Part shown: positions 28,791 to 37,511 of the stretch, piece by piece | Layout: every line of letters begins with the position of its first letter | Position numbering within the stretch: the stretch's first letter is position 1 | Origin: Myxococcaceae bacterium | GTDB lineage: Bacteria; Myxococcota; Myxococcia; Myxococcales; Myxococcaceae | Direction: 5' to 3' | Assembly (NCBI GenBank): GCA_019694595.1 | Contig: JAIBBQ010000002.1 | Location: 62,001-126,000 of the forward strand | DNA length: 64,000 bases | Notes under the pieces: model-generated | The model's input: only the letters and a program-made list of their open reading frames with translations | The model's database searches: none | Told to the model about the DNA's origin: nothing | Position numbers and translations under genes: made by a program

Positions 28791-30119
28791 CTACTTGGGG
28801 GCGGGCTTGGCACCCTCGGGTGCCTTCTCAGGGGCCGCCGGGGTTTCCGGAGCCGGCGCCGGGGCCGCCCCTTCGGACTTGGCCGCGTCGTCGGTGACCT
28901 TGTCGAGCAGCGACGCGCCGCCGGTGCCGGTCGCCTTGGGCTTGTCCTTGGCCGCCGCGCCCGCCGCCGGAGCCTGGGCCCCCGACTTCTGCAGGGTCTC
29001 GATGCTCTTGAGCTTGGCGTCGATGAGCTGCTGATCGGCCGCGGTGGTGCTCGCCAGCGCCTTGCACTTCTGGAGGTACGGCACCGCCTTGTCGAACCCG
29101 GTCTTGTCGGCGGCGTACGCCCACCCCGCCCCGCACACCGCGTCGGACTGGTCGGCCTTCAGCGCCAGCACCTTCTCGAACGCCTGCCCCGCCGCCAGGC
29201 CCTTCTTGGGGTCGCGGCCCTTCTGCCCGTCGAGCGCCCACGCGTAGGCGAGGAAGCCTTCGTAGCTGGTGGGGTCGAGTTCGGTCGCCTTGGCGAACGA
29301 CTTCTCGGCGTTGTCGTAGTCGCGGTAGCTGAGCGCCATCGCGCCCAGGTTGAACAGACCCGGCGCGAAGTCGGGCTTGAGCGACACCGCCTTCTGGAAG
29401 TACCCCAGCGCCCCGCGCCGGTCGTCGTTGCGCAGGAAGATCATGCCCAGGTTGTTCCACACGCCCGGGTCCTTCTCGTCGAGCTTCTTGGCGTTGGCGC
29501 TGATGAACTCCGCCAGGCGGTAGTTGCCCTGGTCGAAGTAGACGAGCGCGAGGTTCTTGTACGCGTCGGGGTTGTCCTTGGTGCGCGAGAGCACCTTGCG
29601 CGCCGCGCCCTCGGCCTGGTCGAACTTCTTCGCCAGCCGGTACGCCACGGTGAGGTTGTTGAGCAGGGGCACGTTGAACTCCTGCCCCGGCTCCTTGAGC
29701 GCGCTCTCGTACAGCGAGATCGCCTGTTCGAACTTGTCCTGCAGGCGGTAGACCTTGCCCAGGTTGAGCAGCGTCGGCTCGTGCATCGGGTCCGCCTTGT
29801 GGGCGGCCTCGTAGTGGGTCTGCGCCTCGGTGAGCTTGCCTTCGCGCTCGCTGATCACCCCGAGGTTGAACTCCGCCGACACCAGGCCCGGCTTCTTCTC
29901 GAGCAGCTTGGTGAAGGCGGCGCGCGCCTCGCCCAGCTGCCCCTTGTCGAAGGCCGCCACGCCCTGGTCGAACAGCTCCTGGGGCGAGCGTTCCTTGGTG
30001 CTCTGCACCGGCGTGGTGGTGACCGGCTTCTCGTCGGGCTTCACCTGCTGCTCGGTCGGCGTGCAGGCAGCCGCCCCCGCGAGGGCGGCGACGGCGGCGA
30101 AACGCAGGGTCTGCTTCAT
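28791..30119 (-). CDS. gltE: GltE (AglT)-like TPR lipoprotein
   Basis: A 442-residue lipoprotein; lipobox A-A-A-C, Cys19. ATG 30119 is preferred over 30134 because GAGGA lies about 10 nt before it. Residues about 45-350 contain at least seven TPR units, for example F-D-Q-G-V-A-A-F-D-K-G-Q-L-G-E-A and W-N-N-L-G-M-I-F-L-R. The C-terminus is Pro/Ala-rich. In the gliding machine this class is a periplasmic TPR lipoprotein that acts with GltD. It starts about 20 bp after the gltD stop. Confidence 0.85.
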   Translation of the reverse strand: MKQTLRFAAVAALAGAAACTPTEQQVKPDEKPVTTTPVQSTKERSPQELFDQGVAAFDKGQLGEARAAFTKLLEKKPGLVSAEFNLGVISEREGKLTEAQTHYEAAHKADPMHEPTLLNLGKVYRLQDKFEQAISLYESALKEPGQEFNVPLLNNLTVAYRLAKKFDQAEGAARKVLSRTKDNPDAYKNLALVYFDQGNYRLAEFISANAKKLDEKDPGVWNNLGMIFLRNDDRRGALGYFQKAVSLKPDFAPGLFNLGAMALSYRDYDNAEKSFAKATELDPTSYEGFLAYAWALDGQKGRDPKKGLAAGQAFEKVLALKADQSDAVCGAGWAYAADKTGFDKAVPYLQKCKALASTTAADQQLIDAKLKSIETLQKSGAQAPAAGAAAKDKPKATGTGGASLLDKVTDDAAKSEGAAPAPAPETPAAPEKAPEGAKPAPK

Positions 30120-30138
30120 GGCGTGGGTCCTCATGAGA

Positions 30139-33100
30139 TCACCGGGCTCCCGCGGGCGTGGCCGCCGAGGCGCTGGTGGGAGGAGGCGCGGGCTGCTGCG
30201 CTTCCTTGCTGGCGGGGGGAGCCGCGGCCGGAGCCGGCGCCGCGTCGACCGGCGCCTTCTTCTCGACCGGCGCGGTGGCGAAGAACTCCGCGCCCCGGTA
30301 CTGCACGTCGCGGACCTTCCCGTAGAGCCCGGGCTTGTACTTGTTGATCTTGTCCTGCGCGAGAATCGTCCACTCGTTGTAGATCGACAGCTCGTAGCTC
30401 TTGGCGAGCGCCTTCTCGAGCGCCTCGATCGACTTCTCTTCCAGCGGGAAGGCGCGGTTCTCGAGCTCGCCGCGGTACATCGAGAGCTGGTCCTCGTCGA
30501 GGCCCTTGGGGTCCGGCGAGTCGAGCAGGTTCTGCGACAGGTCACCGTACGCCAGCCCGATGCGGGTCAGCGCCGCGATGCCGTACTCGCCGTTCCCGAT
30601 CTTGAGCACCTCCTCGTACGAGTTGGTGACCTCCTGGATCTTCTTCTGCTTGGCGATCAGGTCCGCCTTGAGCGTCCCCAGCTTGTTGAACTTGATGTCG
30701 GTGTACGCCTTCCACATCGGCTCGAGCTGCACGAAGCGCGCGTTCGCCACCGCGAGCAGCGCGCGGTCGTTCTTCTTGTCCTCGGCGGAAAGCTTCGGGT
30801 ACGCGGCGATGATCTCCTTCGCCAGCTTGTCCTGCTCGGCGGTGTTCTTGAGCGTCTTCTGCATCAGGTACTGGCGGTACTTGATGTCGAGCTTGCGCAG
30901 GTCCTTCACCCGCGCGTCCTTGGCGTAGGTGGTGAGGTACTGGTCGTAGTACTTGATCGCGTCCGCCCACTTCTTGTCCTTCTCCAGGATGAGCCCGATG
31001 TTGAAGGCGATCTCCGGCACGTCGGACTTGTCCTTGAAGCGCGCGATGTAGTGGTTGTACGCGCTGATCGCCTTGTCGCTCTTGCCCAGGCCTTCCCACC
31101 ACAGGCCGGCGTTGAACTGGGAGTCGGCGATGAACGCTTCCGCTTCCTTCACCTGGGCGTCGCGTTCCTTCTGCTTCGCCTCGTCGAGCTTCTTGGCCGG
31201 CGCGGCGGCGGCGGTCTTCGCGGCCGGCGCAGCGGGCTTGGCGCCCTTCTTGGCCTTCGCTTCCTTCTCCGCGGCCTCCTTCTCCTTCTTGAGGAGGTCC
31301 TTCACGTTGTCGTACCCGATCGCCTTGGTGCCGGCGGCCGCGTCGTAGGTGGCGATGAAGTCCTCGTACATCGAGGCCGACTTCTCGAAGTTGGCGATGC
31401 GCTCGTAGCCCTTGGCGAGCTTCACCTTCACCTTGAGGTCGAAGATCGAGCTCGGGTACTCCTTGAGCACCCGCTCACCCGTCTCGGTGCTGCGGTCGAG
31501 CTGGTTGGCGTCCTCGAAGATCACCATCGCGTAGGTGAGCGCCCGGTCGGCGTTGTCCGACTTGGGGAACTCGGCGACGAACTTGAGGTACTCCTCGGCC
31601 GCCTTCTGCGCGTTCTTCTCCTTCTTGTAGATGACCTCGTCGACGTACTTGTACTGGCTGCCCTCGACCACGCCGGTGACGCGCTTGGCGAACTCCGCCG
31701 AGTCCTTCCCCGCGAGCAGCCGCTTGTTGGCGAGGAACTGACGCGAGAGCTTGTTGAGCTCGAACCACTCTTCCTTCTCTTCCAGCACCGCCATCGAGAG
31801 GTCGGCCGCGTCGCGCGAGCGCTTCTCTTCCGGGAACCGCTGGATGATGTCGCCGAACCGGCGCGCCGCTTCGACGAAGTGGTTCTTGTCGTAATAGATG
31901 GTCGCCGCCGAGTACGCGACGTCGATCTCGTCCGGGTTCTTGGGGAACGCCTGGTTGTACTTGTCGCAGGCCGCGGCCAGCGCCAGCTCGTACTTGGTGA
32001 GCGCCTGCTCCTGCAGCTCCTTGGCGGAGCGCTTCTGGAGCTTGCCCGACTTGGTGATCTCACCCTTCTTCTTGTTCTCGTCGATCTTCGCGCCGTCCTT
32101 GAGGTCCGTCTTCTGGATGATGCCGCGCTCGATCTGCACCAGCTTGGAGTACGCGAGGATCGAGGCGTACGCCGCGCGCTGCCGGTACTTCTCGTCGGCC
32201 GCCTGCTTCGCCTCGTCCCGGTTTGGGATCTTGAACGCGGTGACCTCGTCGTACTGCTTGGCCGCGTTCTCCCACTCTTCCAGCGCCCACAGGATCTCGG
32301 CGTAGAAGAACTTCATGTTGAAGCCGTAGTCCGAGATGAAGTTCTCGTCGTCACCGGCGGCGAACGCGTCGACGTACTGCTTGTAGATGTCGCGGGCCAC
32401 CCGGTACGTCTCGACCTGCTTCGTCTGCTGCGCCTCGCGGTGGTACTCGGTCACCGTCACGCGCATCGCTTCCTCGGCGACCGCGAAGCCGTTGCGCAGC
32501 ACTTCCTTCTTCGACTCGTTCGCCTTCCACCAGGAGCTGCCCGGCCGGTACAGCTCGGCCATCTTCTTGGTCTCGGCCTTCACGTTGTCGCGCTGGCGCA
32601 GGCTCTCGTACGACTTGATGATCGCCTGCTGGAAGTCGGGGGCCGCTTCCGCGATCGGGTTGTCGTTGAGCAGCAGCCGCAGGATCTTGATCGAGTTCTC
32701 GTGGTGACCCGCGTCGCCGAGCGCGAAGGCGAACTTCGAAGTCAGGCTCACCTGCTTCTTCTTGCCGGCGTGCGCCTTGAAGTACGCCACCGCGTCGTCG
32801 GCGCGGTTGAGCTGCACGAACATCAGCACCGAGTCGTTGAGCGCTTCGTTCTTCAGGTCGGTGAACGTCTTGCCCTGCTGCTCGGAGTACTCGATGACGT
32901 CCTGCAGGCGCTTGAGCGCGCGCTCGTAGTCGCCCGCGTTGTAGTCGCACCAGGCGAGCTTGTAGAGCGCGTAGCTCTTGATCTTGGGCACCGTCGAGGC
33001 GAACGCCTTCTCGTAGTACTCCTTGGCCTTCGACAGGTTGGCGGCCACCTCGAAGTAGTGGTTACCGAGCTGCACGTACGTGTCGGGCACGAACTTCGAG

Positions 33101-33738
33101 CCCGGGTAGTTCTTGATCAGCTCCTCGTACCGCTTGACCGCCTGATCCTTCTTGTTGGTCTCGTAGAGGTTGTAGCCGAGCGAGAAGAGCACCTCGTCCT
33201 TGCGATCGTAGCTGGGGTACTCGCGCAGGATCGTCTCGTAGAACCGCATCGTCTCGGTGCGGAAGAGTTCGGACTCGCGGTGGTCTTCCTTGGCGTCGGC
33301 GACCTTCTCGCCCTTGTTGCGCGCGTCATCGACCTTCTTCTCGTCGTCCTGAAACTTCAGCATCTCCTTGCGGTACAGGTACTTCGACTTCTCCCAGTAG
33401 AGCTCGGACAGCTGGAAGAGCAGCTCGGCGCGCTGGGGCGAGCCGTCTTCGATCTTCGGAATGATCTTCTTCAGCGACTCGATCGCCTCGTCGCGCTTCT
33501 TGTCGGCGAGCGCTTCCTTCTCCGCGTCCTCGAGCTTGGGCACTTCCTTGAGCGACGCCGGGCCGCGGCGCTCTTCCTTCTTGCGCGCCTCCGCCTTCTT
33601 GTCGGCGTTGGTCGCGGTGGCCGCCGCGCCCTTCTCGTCCTTCTTCTTGGTGGTCTTCTTGGCGTCCGCGGCCAGGGCCGGCATGGACAGCAGGGCCAGC
33701 AGCGCAGCCCACAGAATGCTCGAGGAAACCCGCGTCAT
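30139..33738 (-). CDS. gltD: GltD (AgmU)-like large periplasmic TPR protein
   Basis: A 1199-residue protein close to the length I recall for AgmU (about 1.2 kDa-thousand). ATG 33738 is supported by GAAGGAG just upstream and gives a signal peptide (L-W-A-A-L-L-A-L-L-S-M-P-A-L-A). After a Lys-rich segment the chain is a long series of TPR-like helix pairs (Y-W-E-K-S-K-Y-L, A-L-K-R-L-Q-D-V-I, A-I-S-A-Y-N-H-Y-I), interrupted by an Ala/Lys coiled coil near 850. The tail is Pro/Ala-rich. AgmU decorates a helical periplasmic track and is required for gliding in M. xanthus (known). The match here rests on length, architecture and neighbours. Confidence 0.82.
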   Translation of the reverse strand: MTRVSSSILWAALLALLSMPALAADAKKTTKKKDEKGAAATATNADKKAEARKKEERRGPASLKEVPKLEDAEKEALADKKRDEAIESLKKIIPKIEDGSPQRAELLFQLSELYWEKSKYLYRKEMLKFQDDEKKVDDARNKGEKVADAKEDHRESELFRTETMRFYETILREYPSYDRKDEVLFSLGYNLYETNKKDQAVKRYEELIKNYPGSKFVPDTYVQLGNHYFEVAANLSKAKEYYEKAFASTVPKIKSYALYKLAWCDYNAGDYERALKRLQDVIEYSEQQGKTFTDLKNEALNDSVLMFVQLNRADDAVAYFKAHAGKKKQVSLTSKFAFALGDAGHHENSIKILRLLLNDNPIAEAAPDFQQAIIKSYESLRQRDNVKAETKKMAELYRPGSSWWKANESKKEVLRNGFAVAEEAMRVTVTEYHREAQQTKQVETYRVARDIYKQYVDAFAAGDDENFISDYGFNMKFFYAEILWALEEWENAAKQYDEVTAFKIPNRDEAKQAADEKYRQRAAYASILAYSKLVQIERGIIQKTDLKDGAKIDENKKKGEITKSGKLQKRSAKELQEQALTKYELALAAACDKYNQAFPKNPDEIDVAYSAATIYYDKNHFVEAARRFGDIIQRFPEEKRSRDAADLSMAVLEEKEEWFELNKLSRQFLANKRLLAGKDSAEFAKRVTGVVEGSQYKYVDEVIYKKEKNAQKAAEEYLKFVAEFPKSDNADRALTYAMVIFEDANQLDRSTETGERVLKEYPSSIFDLKVKVKLAKGYERIANFEKSASMYEDFIATYDAAAGTKAIGYDNVKDLLKKEKEAAEKEAKAKKGAKPAAPAAKTAAAAPAKKLDEAKQKERDAQVKEAEAFIADSQFNAGLWWEGLGKSDKAISAYNHYIARFKDKSDVPEIAFNIGLILEKDKKWADAIKYYDQYLTTYAKDARVKDLRKLDIKYRQYLMQKTLKNTAEQDKLAKEIIAAYPKLSAEDKKNDRALLAVANARFVQLEPMWKAYTDIKFNKLGTLKADLIAKQKKIQEVTNSYEEVLKIGNGEYGIAALTRIGLAYGDLSQNLLDSPDPKGLDEDQLSMYRGELENRAFPLEEKSIEALEKALAKSYELSIYNEWTILAQDKINKYKPGLYGKVRDVQYRGAEFFATAPVEKKAPVDAAPAPAAAPPASKEAQQPAPPPTSASAATPAGAR

Positions 33739-33796
33739 CGTTGCTCCTTCACTGCGATTCACCAGTGGCCAGCGGCGCATGCCGCTCCGGAAGACC

Positions 33797-33828
33797 TTTG
33801 ACCCGGGCAACGCCCGGGGGGGTCAAAA
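33797..33828. promoter_or_regulatory. Strong long hairpin upstream of gltD
   Basis: A GC-rich inverted repeat with outer arms TTTGACC/GGTCAAA and an inner CGGGC/GCCCG stem lies between the 671-residue gene and gltD. It lacks a downstream U-tract on either strand. On the minus strand it would sit about 60 nt before the gltD ATG and might act as an RNA-stability or processing element. Confidence 0.45.
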
Positions 33829-33870
33829 GCGCGCGGACCCTACACCCCACGTGCGCGGAAGAAAACCGCC

Positions 33871-35886
33871 TCAGTCGTGAGATGGTTCCCCGAACAACGC
33901 CCGCATGCCCTGCTCTGCGCCGCGGACGATTTCGGGGGCAAAGAGGTACGAGATCGCCAGGTTCCGGGCATTCCGGGCAGCTTCCCGGTGCACCGTGCGC
34001 CGCAGCGTGTCCGAGACCGAGCCGTCGCCGAAGCGCTCGCGCATCGCCGCCCGCTGCGCTTCGACCTGCGCCTTCGCCTGCTCGATGCCGGCCAGGGTGC
34101 GCTCCCGCGAGGCCGGCGCTTCACAGGCCTTGCGCTTGACGGAAGTCAACGTTTCCAGGGGTTTGCCGTGAACCCAGCGGGCCACCGCCTCGGCCGAGAC
34201 CGCCGGGTCGGCGCCCGCCACCTTCGCGCGCAGGGCTTCCAGGTCCCCCAGCGCCCGCTCGGAGGCCGAGAAGAACGACTTCACCGTGTCGAGCGTGTCG
34301 CGGATGGTGTCGTTGACCCGGGTCCAGTCGGGGGCCTCCAGGCCCTTGAGCATCGCCTCGCCCTTGCCCACCAGCGCCTTGCTCCCGCTCGTCACCGTGG
34401 CCGGGGCGTTCCCCAGCGACTGGGCGTCGAGGAGCATGGTCGCGTTGGAGACCAGGTCGTCCCACAGCAGGTTCGCCCGGGAGCCCCACTTGCTGCCCGC
34501 GGCCTCGCGGTGGAGCACCCAGGCGCCGTCGACCGGGCGGTTGCCGTAGAGCAAGCCGAGCTCGATGTCCTGGTTGCGCGTGGCCGAGCCCCACACCGCG
34601 CCCCGGGGCCCGAAGGTGGTGGCCGACCGGGTGATGGAGTCGGGCCCGGAGCCGGTCATCGTCCCCGCGGTGGGGCCGTCGAGCCAGTCGTCTCCCGGCT
34701 GCCCCAGGTAGGCCTTCTCGGTCGGGCGCGGGAACTCGAGCACGATGGAGGCGATGTCGAGGTCGATGCCCCCGGTGAAGTTCGCCGTCGCCAGGGCGTC
34801 GGCGTCGCTGCGCCCTTCGAAGGCCCCGATGGTGTCGACGTCGAGCTTCACGTTGGGACCAGGCACCTTGGGCTTCTCGCCTTCCAGCCGGGCCCGGCGC
34901 ACGCTGGCGTTCTTGTCCAGCGCCAGGAGCATCTGGTCGTGGTCGAGCTGGAAGAACCGCCCCTTCCCTTCGCTCTCGGGAAGCTGGCGGGACAGCGCCA
35001 GGCCCGCGAGCATCGAGTTGTTGCGGTTGCGGCCCACGCCGTCGCCGGCCCCGGAGCCGAACAGGGCGCTGAGCGCCGCGCGCACGTCGTCCTGGGAGAG
35101 CCCGTGCCCCGCCACCTTGGGCGACGCGAGCGCCGCCTGCTCGATCGCCTGGTGAAACGCCTGCTCCCGCTCGGCGCCCAGGTAGAGAAACCGCGCGCCC
35201 GACTTCGAGGCCTGGGTGAGCTGCTCGGTGAGCGCGCGCACCTGCGCGTCCATCGGCGGGGGCGAGTCGTCGGTCAGCACCACCGTCATGCCGCGGGTGG
35301 CGTGGGCCGCCGACGCGTCCTTCGCGAAGCCGAAGGTCTGGAAGTTCTTCTCGTGCGAGGCGAGCACTTCCTTCAGGTTCGTCAGATCGGTCGGCGTGCG
35401 GCAGTACGCGATGATCGACATCGTGCGCAGGCTGGTCGGCCCCACCTCGCGGGCCGGCACCGGGCGCACCGCCTCGCGGCTCGCCGGCACCGACCAGTCG
35501 TCCTTCGCGTGGCGACGAGCCGGCGCCTCGAGCGATGGCTCCGGCCGCTGGTTGGTCAGCGTGAGCCGGGTCTCTCCACCGTCCACGAAGAGCCGCTGCC
35601 CGGTGACCGCCCCCAGCCGGTCGGCGAGCACCTGCAGTGACAGCGCCAGCGACTCCTTCGCCGTGGCCCCGAGCCCCGCCGGGAAGGCGACGCTCGCCTC
35701 GGCGCGCGCGCCCAGCAAGACGCGCCGGACCGCGCCGTCGTCCAGCACGGAGGCGAGCGCGGGGGTGACCTTGAAGTCGCTCTGGGTCAGCAGCAGGTCG
35801 AGCTGGACCCGGCGCGACTCGTAGCGCGCCTCCGCATCGGCGGGGCGCAGCGGCGGCGGTGCCTTGGGAACGACGCGGGCGGACAT
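33871..35886 (-). CDS. Unknown 671-residue protein inside the gliding cluster
   Basis: I do not recognise this protein. ATG 35886 has GGAG about 7 nt upstream. There is no signal peptide and no membrane segment, so it is probably cytoplasmic. The first 170 residues look like one domain followed by a Pro/Arg-rich break. The middle contains F-F-Q-L-D-H-D-Q-M-L-L-A-L-D and L-D-V-D-T-I-G-A-F-E-G-R. A Gly/Ser/Trp-rich stretch (W-G-S-A-T-R-N, W-G-S-R-A-N-L-L-W-D-D-L) leads to a helical C-terminus with coiled-coil character. It sits between gltC and gltD, 87 and 132 bp away, on the same strand. Context suggests a gliding-related or inserted gene. Confidence 0.72.
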   Translation of the reverse strand: MSARVVPKAPPPLRPADAEARYESRRVQLDLLLTQSDFKVTPALASVLDDGAVRRVLLGARAEASVAFPAGLGATAKESLALSLQVLADRLGAVTGQRLFVDGGETRLTLTNQRPEPSLEAPARRHAKDDWSVPASREAVRPVPAREVGPTSLRTMSIIAYCRTPTDLTNLKEVLASHEKNFQTFGFAKDASAAHATRGMTVVLTDDSPPPMDAQVRALTEQLTQASKSGARFLYLGAEREQAFHQAIEQAALASPKVAGHGLSQDDVRAALSALFGSGAGDGVGRNRNNSMLAGLALSRQLPESEGKGRFFQLDHDQMLLALDKNASVRRARLEGEKPKVPGPNVKLDVDTIGAFEGRSDADALATANFTGGIDLDIASIVLEFPRPTEKAYLGQPGDDWLDGPTAGTMTGSGPDSITRSATTFGPRGAVWGSATRNQDIELGLLYGNRPVDGAWVLHREAAGSKWGSRANLLWDDLVSNATMLLDAQSLGNAPATVTSGSKALVGKGEAMLKGLEAPDWTRVNDTIRDTLDTVKSFFSASERALGDLEALRAKVAGADPAVSAEAVARWVHGKPLETLTSVKRKACEAPASRERTLAGIEQAKAQVEAQRAAMRERFGDGSVSDTLRRTVHREAARNARNLAISYLFAPEIVRGAEQGMRALFGEPSHD

Positions 35887-35924
35887 CGACGCTCTCCGGG
35901 CCAACGGGCGGACTGCCGCCCCCT

Positions 35925-35942
35925 CGACGACAGGAGTCGTCG
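35925..35942. repeat. Short perfect inverted repeat between gltC and the unknown gene
   Basis: CGACGAC-AGGA-GTCGTCG, 7-bp arms and 4-nt loop, in the 104-bp gap before the 671-residue gene. No U-tract. It could be an RNA hairpin or a protein site. Confidence 0.35.
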
Positions 35943-35990
35943 CCGCACGGATTGTCGCAGCCCCGCCCCTTCAGGCGCCAGCGGGCGAGG

Positions 35991-37505
35991 TCAGTCGCCG
36001 CGCCCGGCCGGGCAGCCCTTCTTCAGGGTGTACTGGTAGTAGCCGATCTCGTCGCGCCAGAACTCGCCCTGGAACTTCCAGTAGTTCCAGTTTTCCTGCG
36101 GCGTCTTCGGCCGGTAGAGCGTCTGCTTCTTGAGCAGCGCCACCTGGTCGACGCCCGCCTCGGCGAGCTCCTTCTCGGACTTCGACGTCTCGAAGCGGAT
36201 GATTTCCGCCTGGTCCGCGAAGCCCTTCACGTTGCGCAGCGCTTCGACGAGGCGGTTCTTGGCGAACTGACCCGCGACCTGCTCGAGCAGGCCCCTGGTC
36301 TGGTCGAGGTAGCCCACCACCTCGGGCACCAGCTTCACCGCGCGCCAGCCCTGCTTGTCGTCGATCACCCGCTTCTCGGCGTCGATCTGCTTGAGCATCG
36401 CGAACACGCCCAGGAGGCGCTCGTTGCTGCGCACCCAGTTGAGCACCGGCTTGGGCACCTTGGTGCCGTCGTCGCCTTCGACCAGGCGGAAGTAGGCGGT
36501 GACGTCCTTGTCGTCGCCTTCGACCAGGCCCTTGAGCTTCTCGATCATCGGCAGGTACAGCTCGTCGAACGCCGCCAGCGCGGTCTTCGATTCCTGGTGC
36601 AGGCAGCTGAAGTAGTAGGTGGTGGCCTTCAAGATCCACGACTCGGGCTGGAAGGCGCCCGCGAACTGCGGCGCGTGGAGCGCCTGGAGGCTGCCCAGCG
36701 CGCCGCCGAGGTCGTCGTTCTGGAAGCGGGCGAACCCGTTCTCGAACAGCGCCTGGTCCCAGTACTTGGAGAAGCGCGGCACGCGCTCGTAGGCGTCGAC
36801 CGCCTTCTGGTACTCGCCCATGCCGTAGTACGTGCGGCCCAGGCCGAGCAGCGCGAGCTGCTGGGTGAGCAGCAGGTCCTTCTGGTTGCGCGCGGTGGTG
36901 TCGATCACCCGCTGGAACGCCGCGATCGCCTCCTGGCCCTGCGAGCCGCCCGGGTAGCGCGGGTCGACCAGCACGATGCCCAGCAGGTACTGCGACTTCG
37001 CGTAGACCGCCGACTCCTTCGGCACCGCCTCGAGGAACGCCTTCGCCTCGTCGAACTTGCTCTTGCGCTGGGAGATGCCGCCGATGAGGTAGTTGATGCG
37101 GCTGAGCACCTCGAGGTTCAGCGTCGCCCAGTCCTCGTTGTAGTTGTTGTTGAGCAAGTTCGGGATCAGGTACTGGTCGCCGAGCGTCTCCTGCACGTTG
37201 ACCAGGCCTTCGACCGCCTTGAGGTAGTTCTTGTTGGCCTTCCCCTGCTTCAGGATGTTCGCGTAGTAGCTGTACGCGGTGACCGGCAGGTTGAGCCGCT
37301 GGAACGAGGCCGCCAGGTAGTACTCGGCGTTGGCCTTCACGTCCTGGTCGGTGGCGGAGTTCGAGACCTCGAACAGCAGCTGCGCGGCGGTCTCGTAGTC
37401 GCCCGAGTTATAGGCCTGCAGGCCCTTGTTGTAGGTCGCGGCGTCCTGCGCGAGCGCGGGGACGGCGGCCAGGAGCAGCGCGGCGATGGCAAGTGAGCGC
37501 GTCAT
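35991..37505 (-). CDS. gltC: GltC-like periplasmic TPR protein
   Basis: A 504-residue exported protein; signal peptide residues 1-19 end P-A-L-A-Q. The mature chain begins A-A-T-Y-N-K-G-L-Q-A-Y-N-S-G-D-Y-E-T-A and contains TPR units (for example L-L-G-L-G-R-T-Y-Y-G-M-G-E-Y). The final part, N-W-N-Y-W-K-F-Q-G-E-F-W-R-D-E, is well matched to my memory of GltC. GltC joins the outer-membrane GltA/GltB barrels in M. xanthus. It directly follows gltA (6 bp). Confidence 0.82.
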   Translation of the reverse strand: MTRSLAIAALLLAAVPALAQDAATYNKGLQAYNSGDYETAAQLLFEVSNSATDQDVKANAEYYLAASFQRLNLPVTAYSYYANILKQGKANKNYLKAVEGLVNVQETLGDQYLIPNLLNNNYNEDWATLNLEVLSRINYLIGGISQRKSKFDEAKAFLEAVPKESAVYAKSQYLLGIVLVDPRYPGGSQGQEAIAAFQRVIDTTARNQKDLLLTQQLALLGLGRTYYGMGEYQKAVDAYERVPRFSKYWDQALFENGFARFQNDDLGGALGSLQALHAPQFAGAFQPESWILKATTYYFSCLHQESKTALAAFDELYLPMIEKLKGLVEGDDKDVTAYFRLVEGDDGTKVPKPVLNWVRSNERLLGVFAMLKQIDAEKRVIDDKQGWRAVKLVPEVVGYLDQTRGLLEQVAGQFAKNRLVEALRNVKGFADQAEIIRFETSKSEKELAEAGVDQVALLKKQTLYRPKTPQENWNYWKFQGEFWRDEIGYYQYTLKKGCPAGRGD

Positions 37506-37511
37506 GGTGGC

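Noticed and set aside
29830-33801. A 1,323-codon rightward open frame opposite gltD
   Set aside because: Leu/Val/Arg/Asp-rich shadow of the Lys/Glu/Ala-rich TPR protein on the other strand. The minus-strand gene has a signal peptide and ribosome site; this one has neither.
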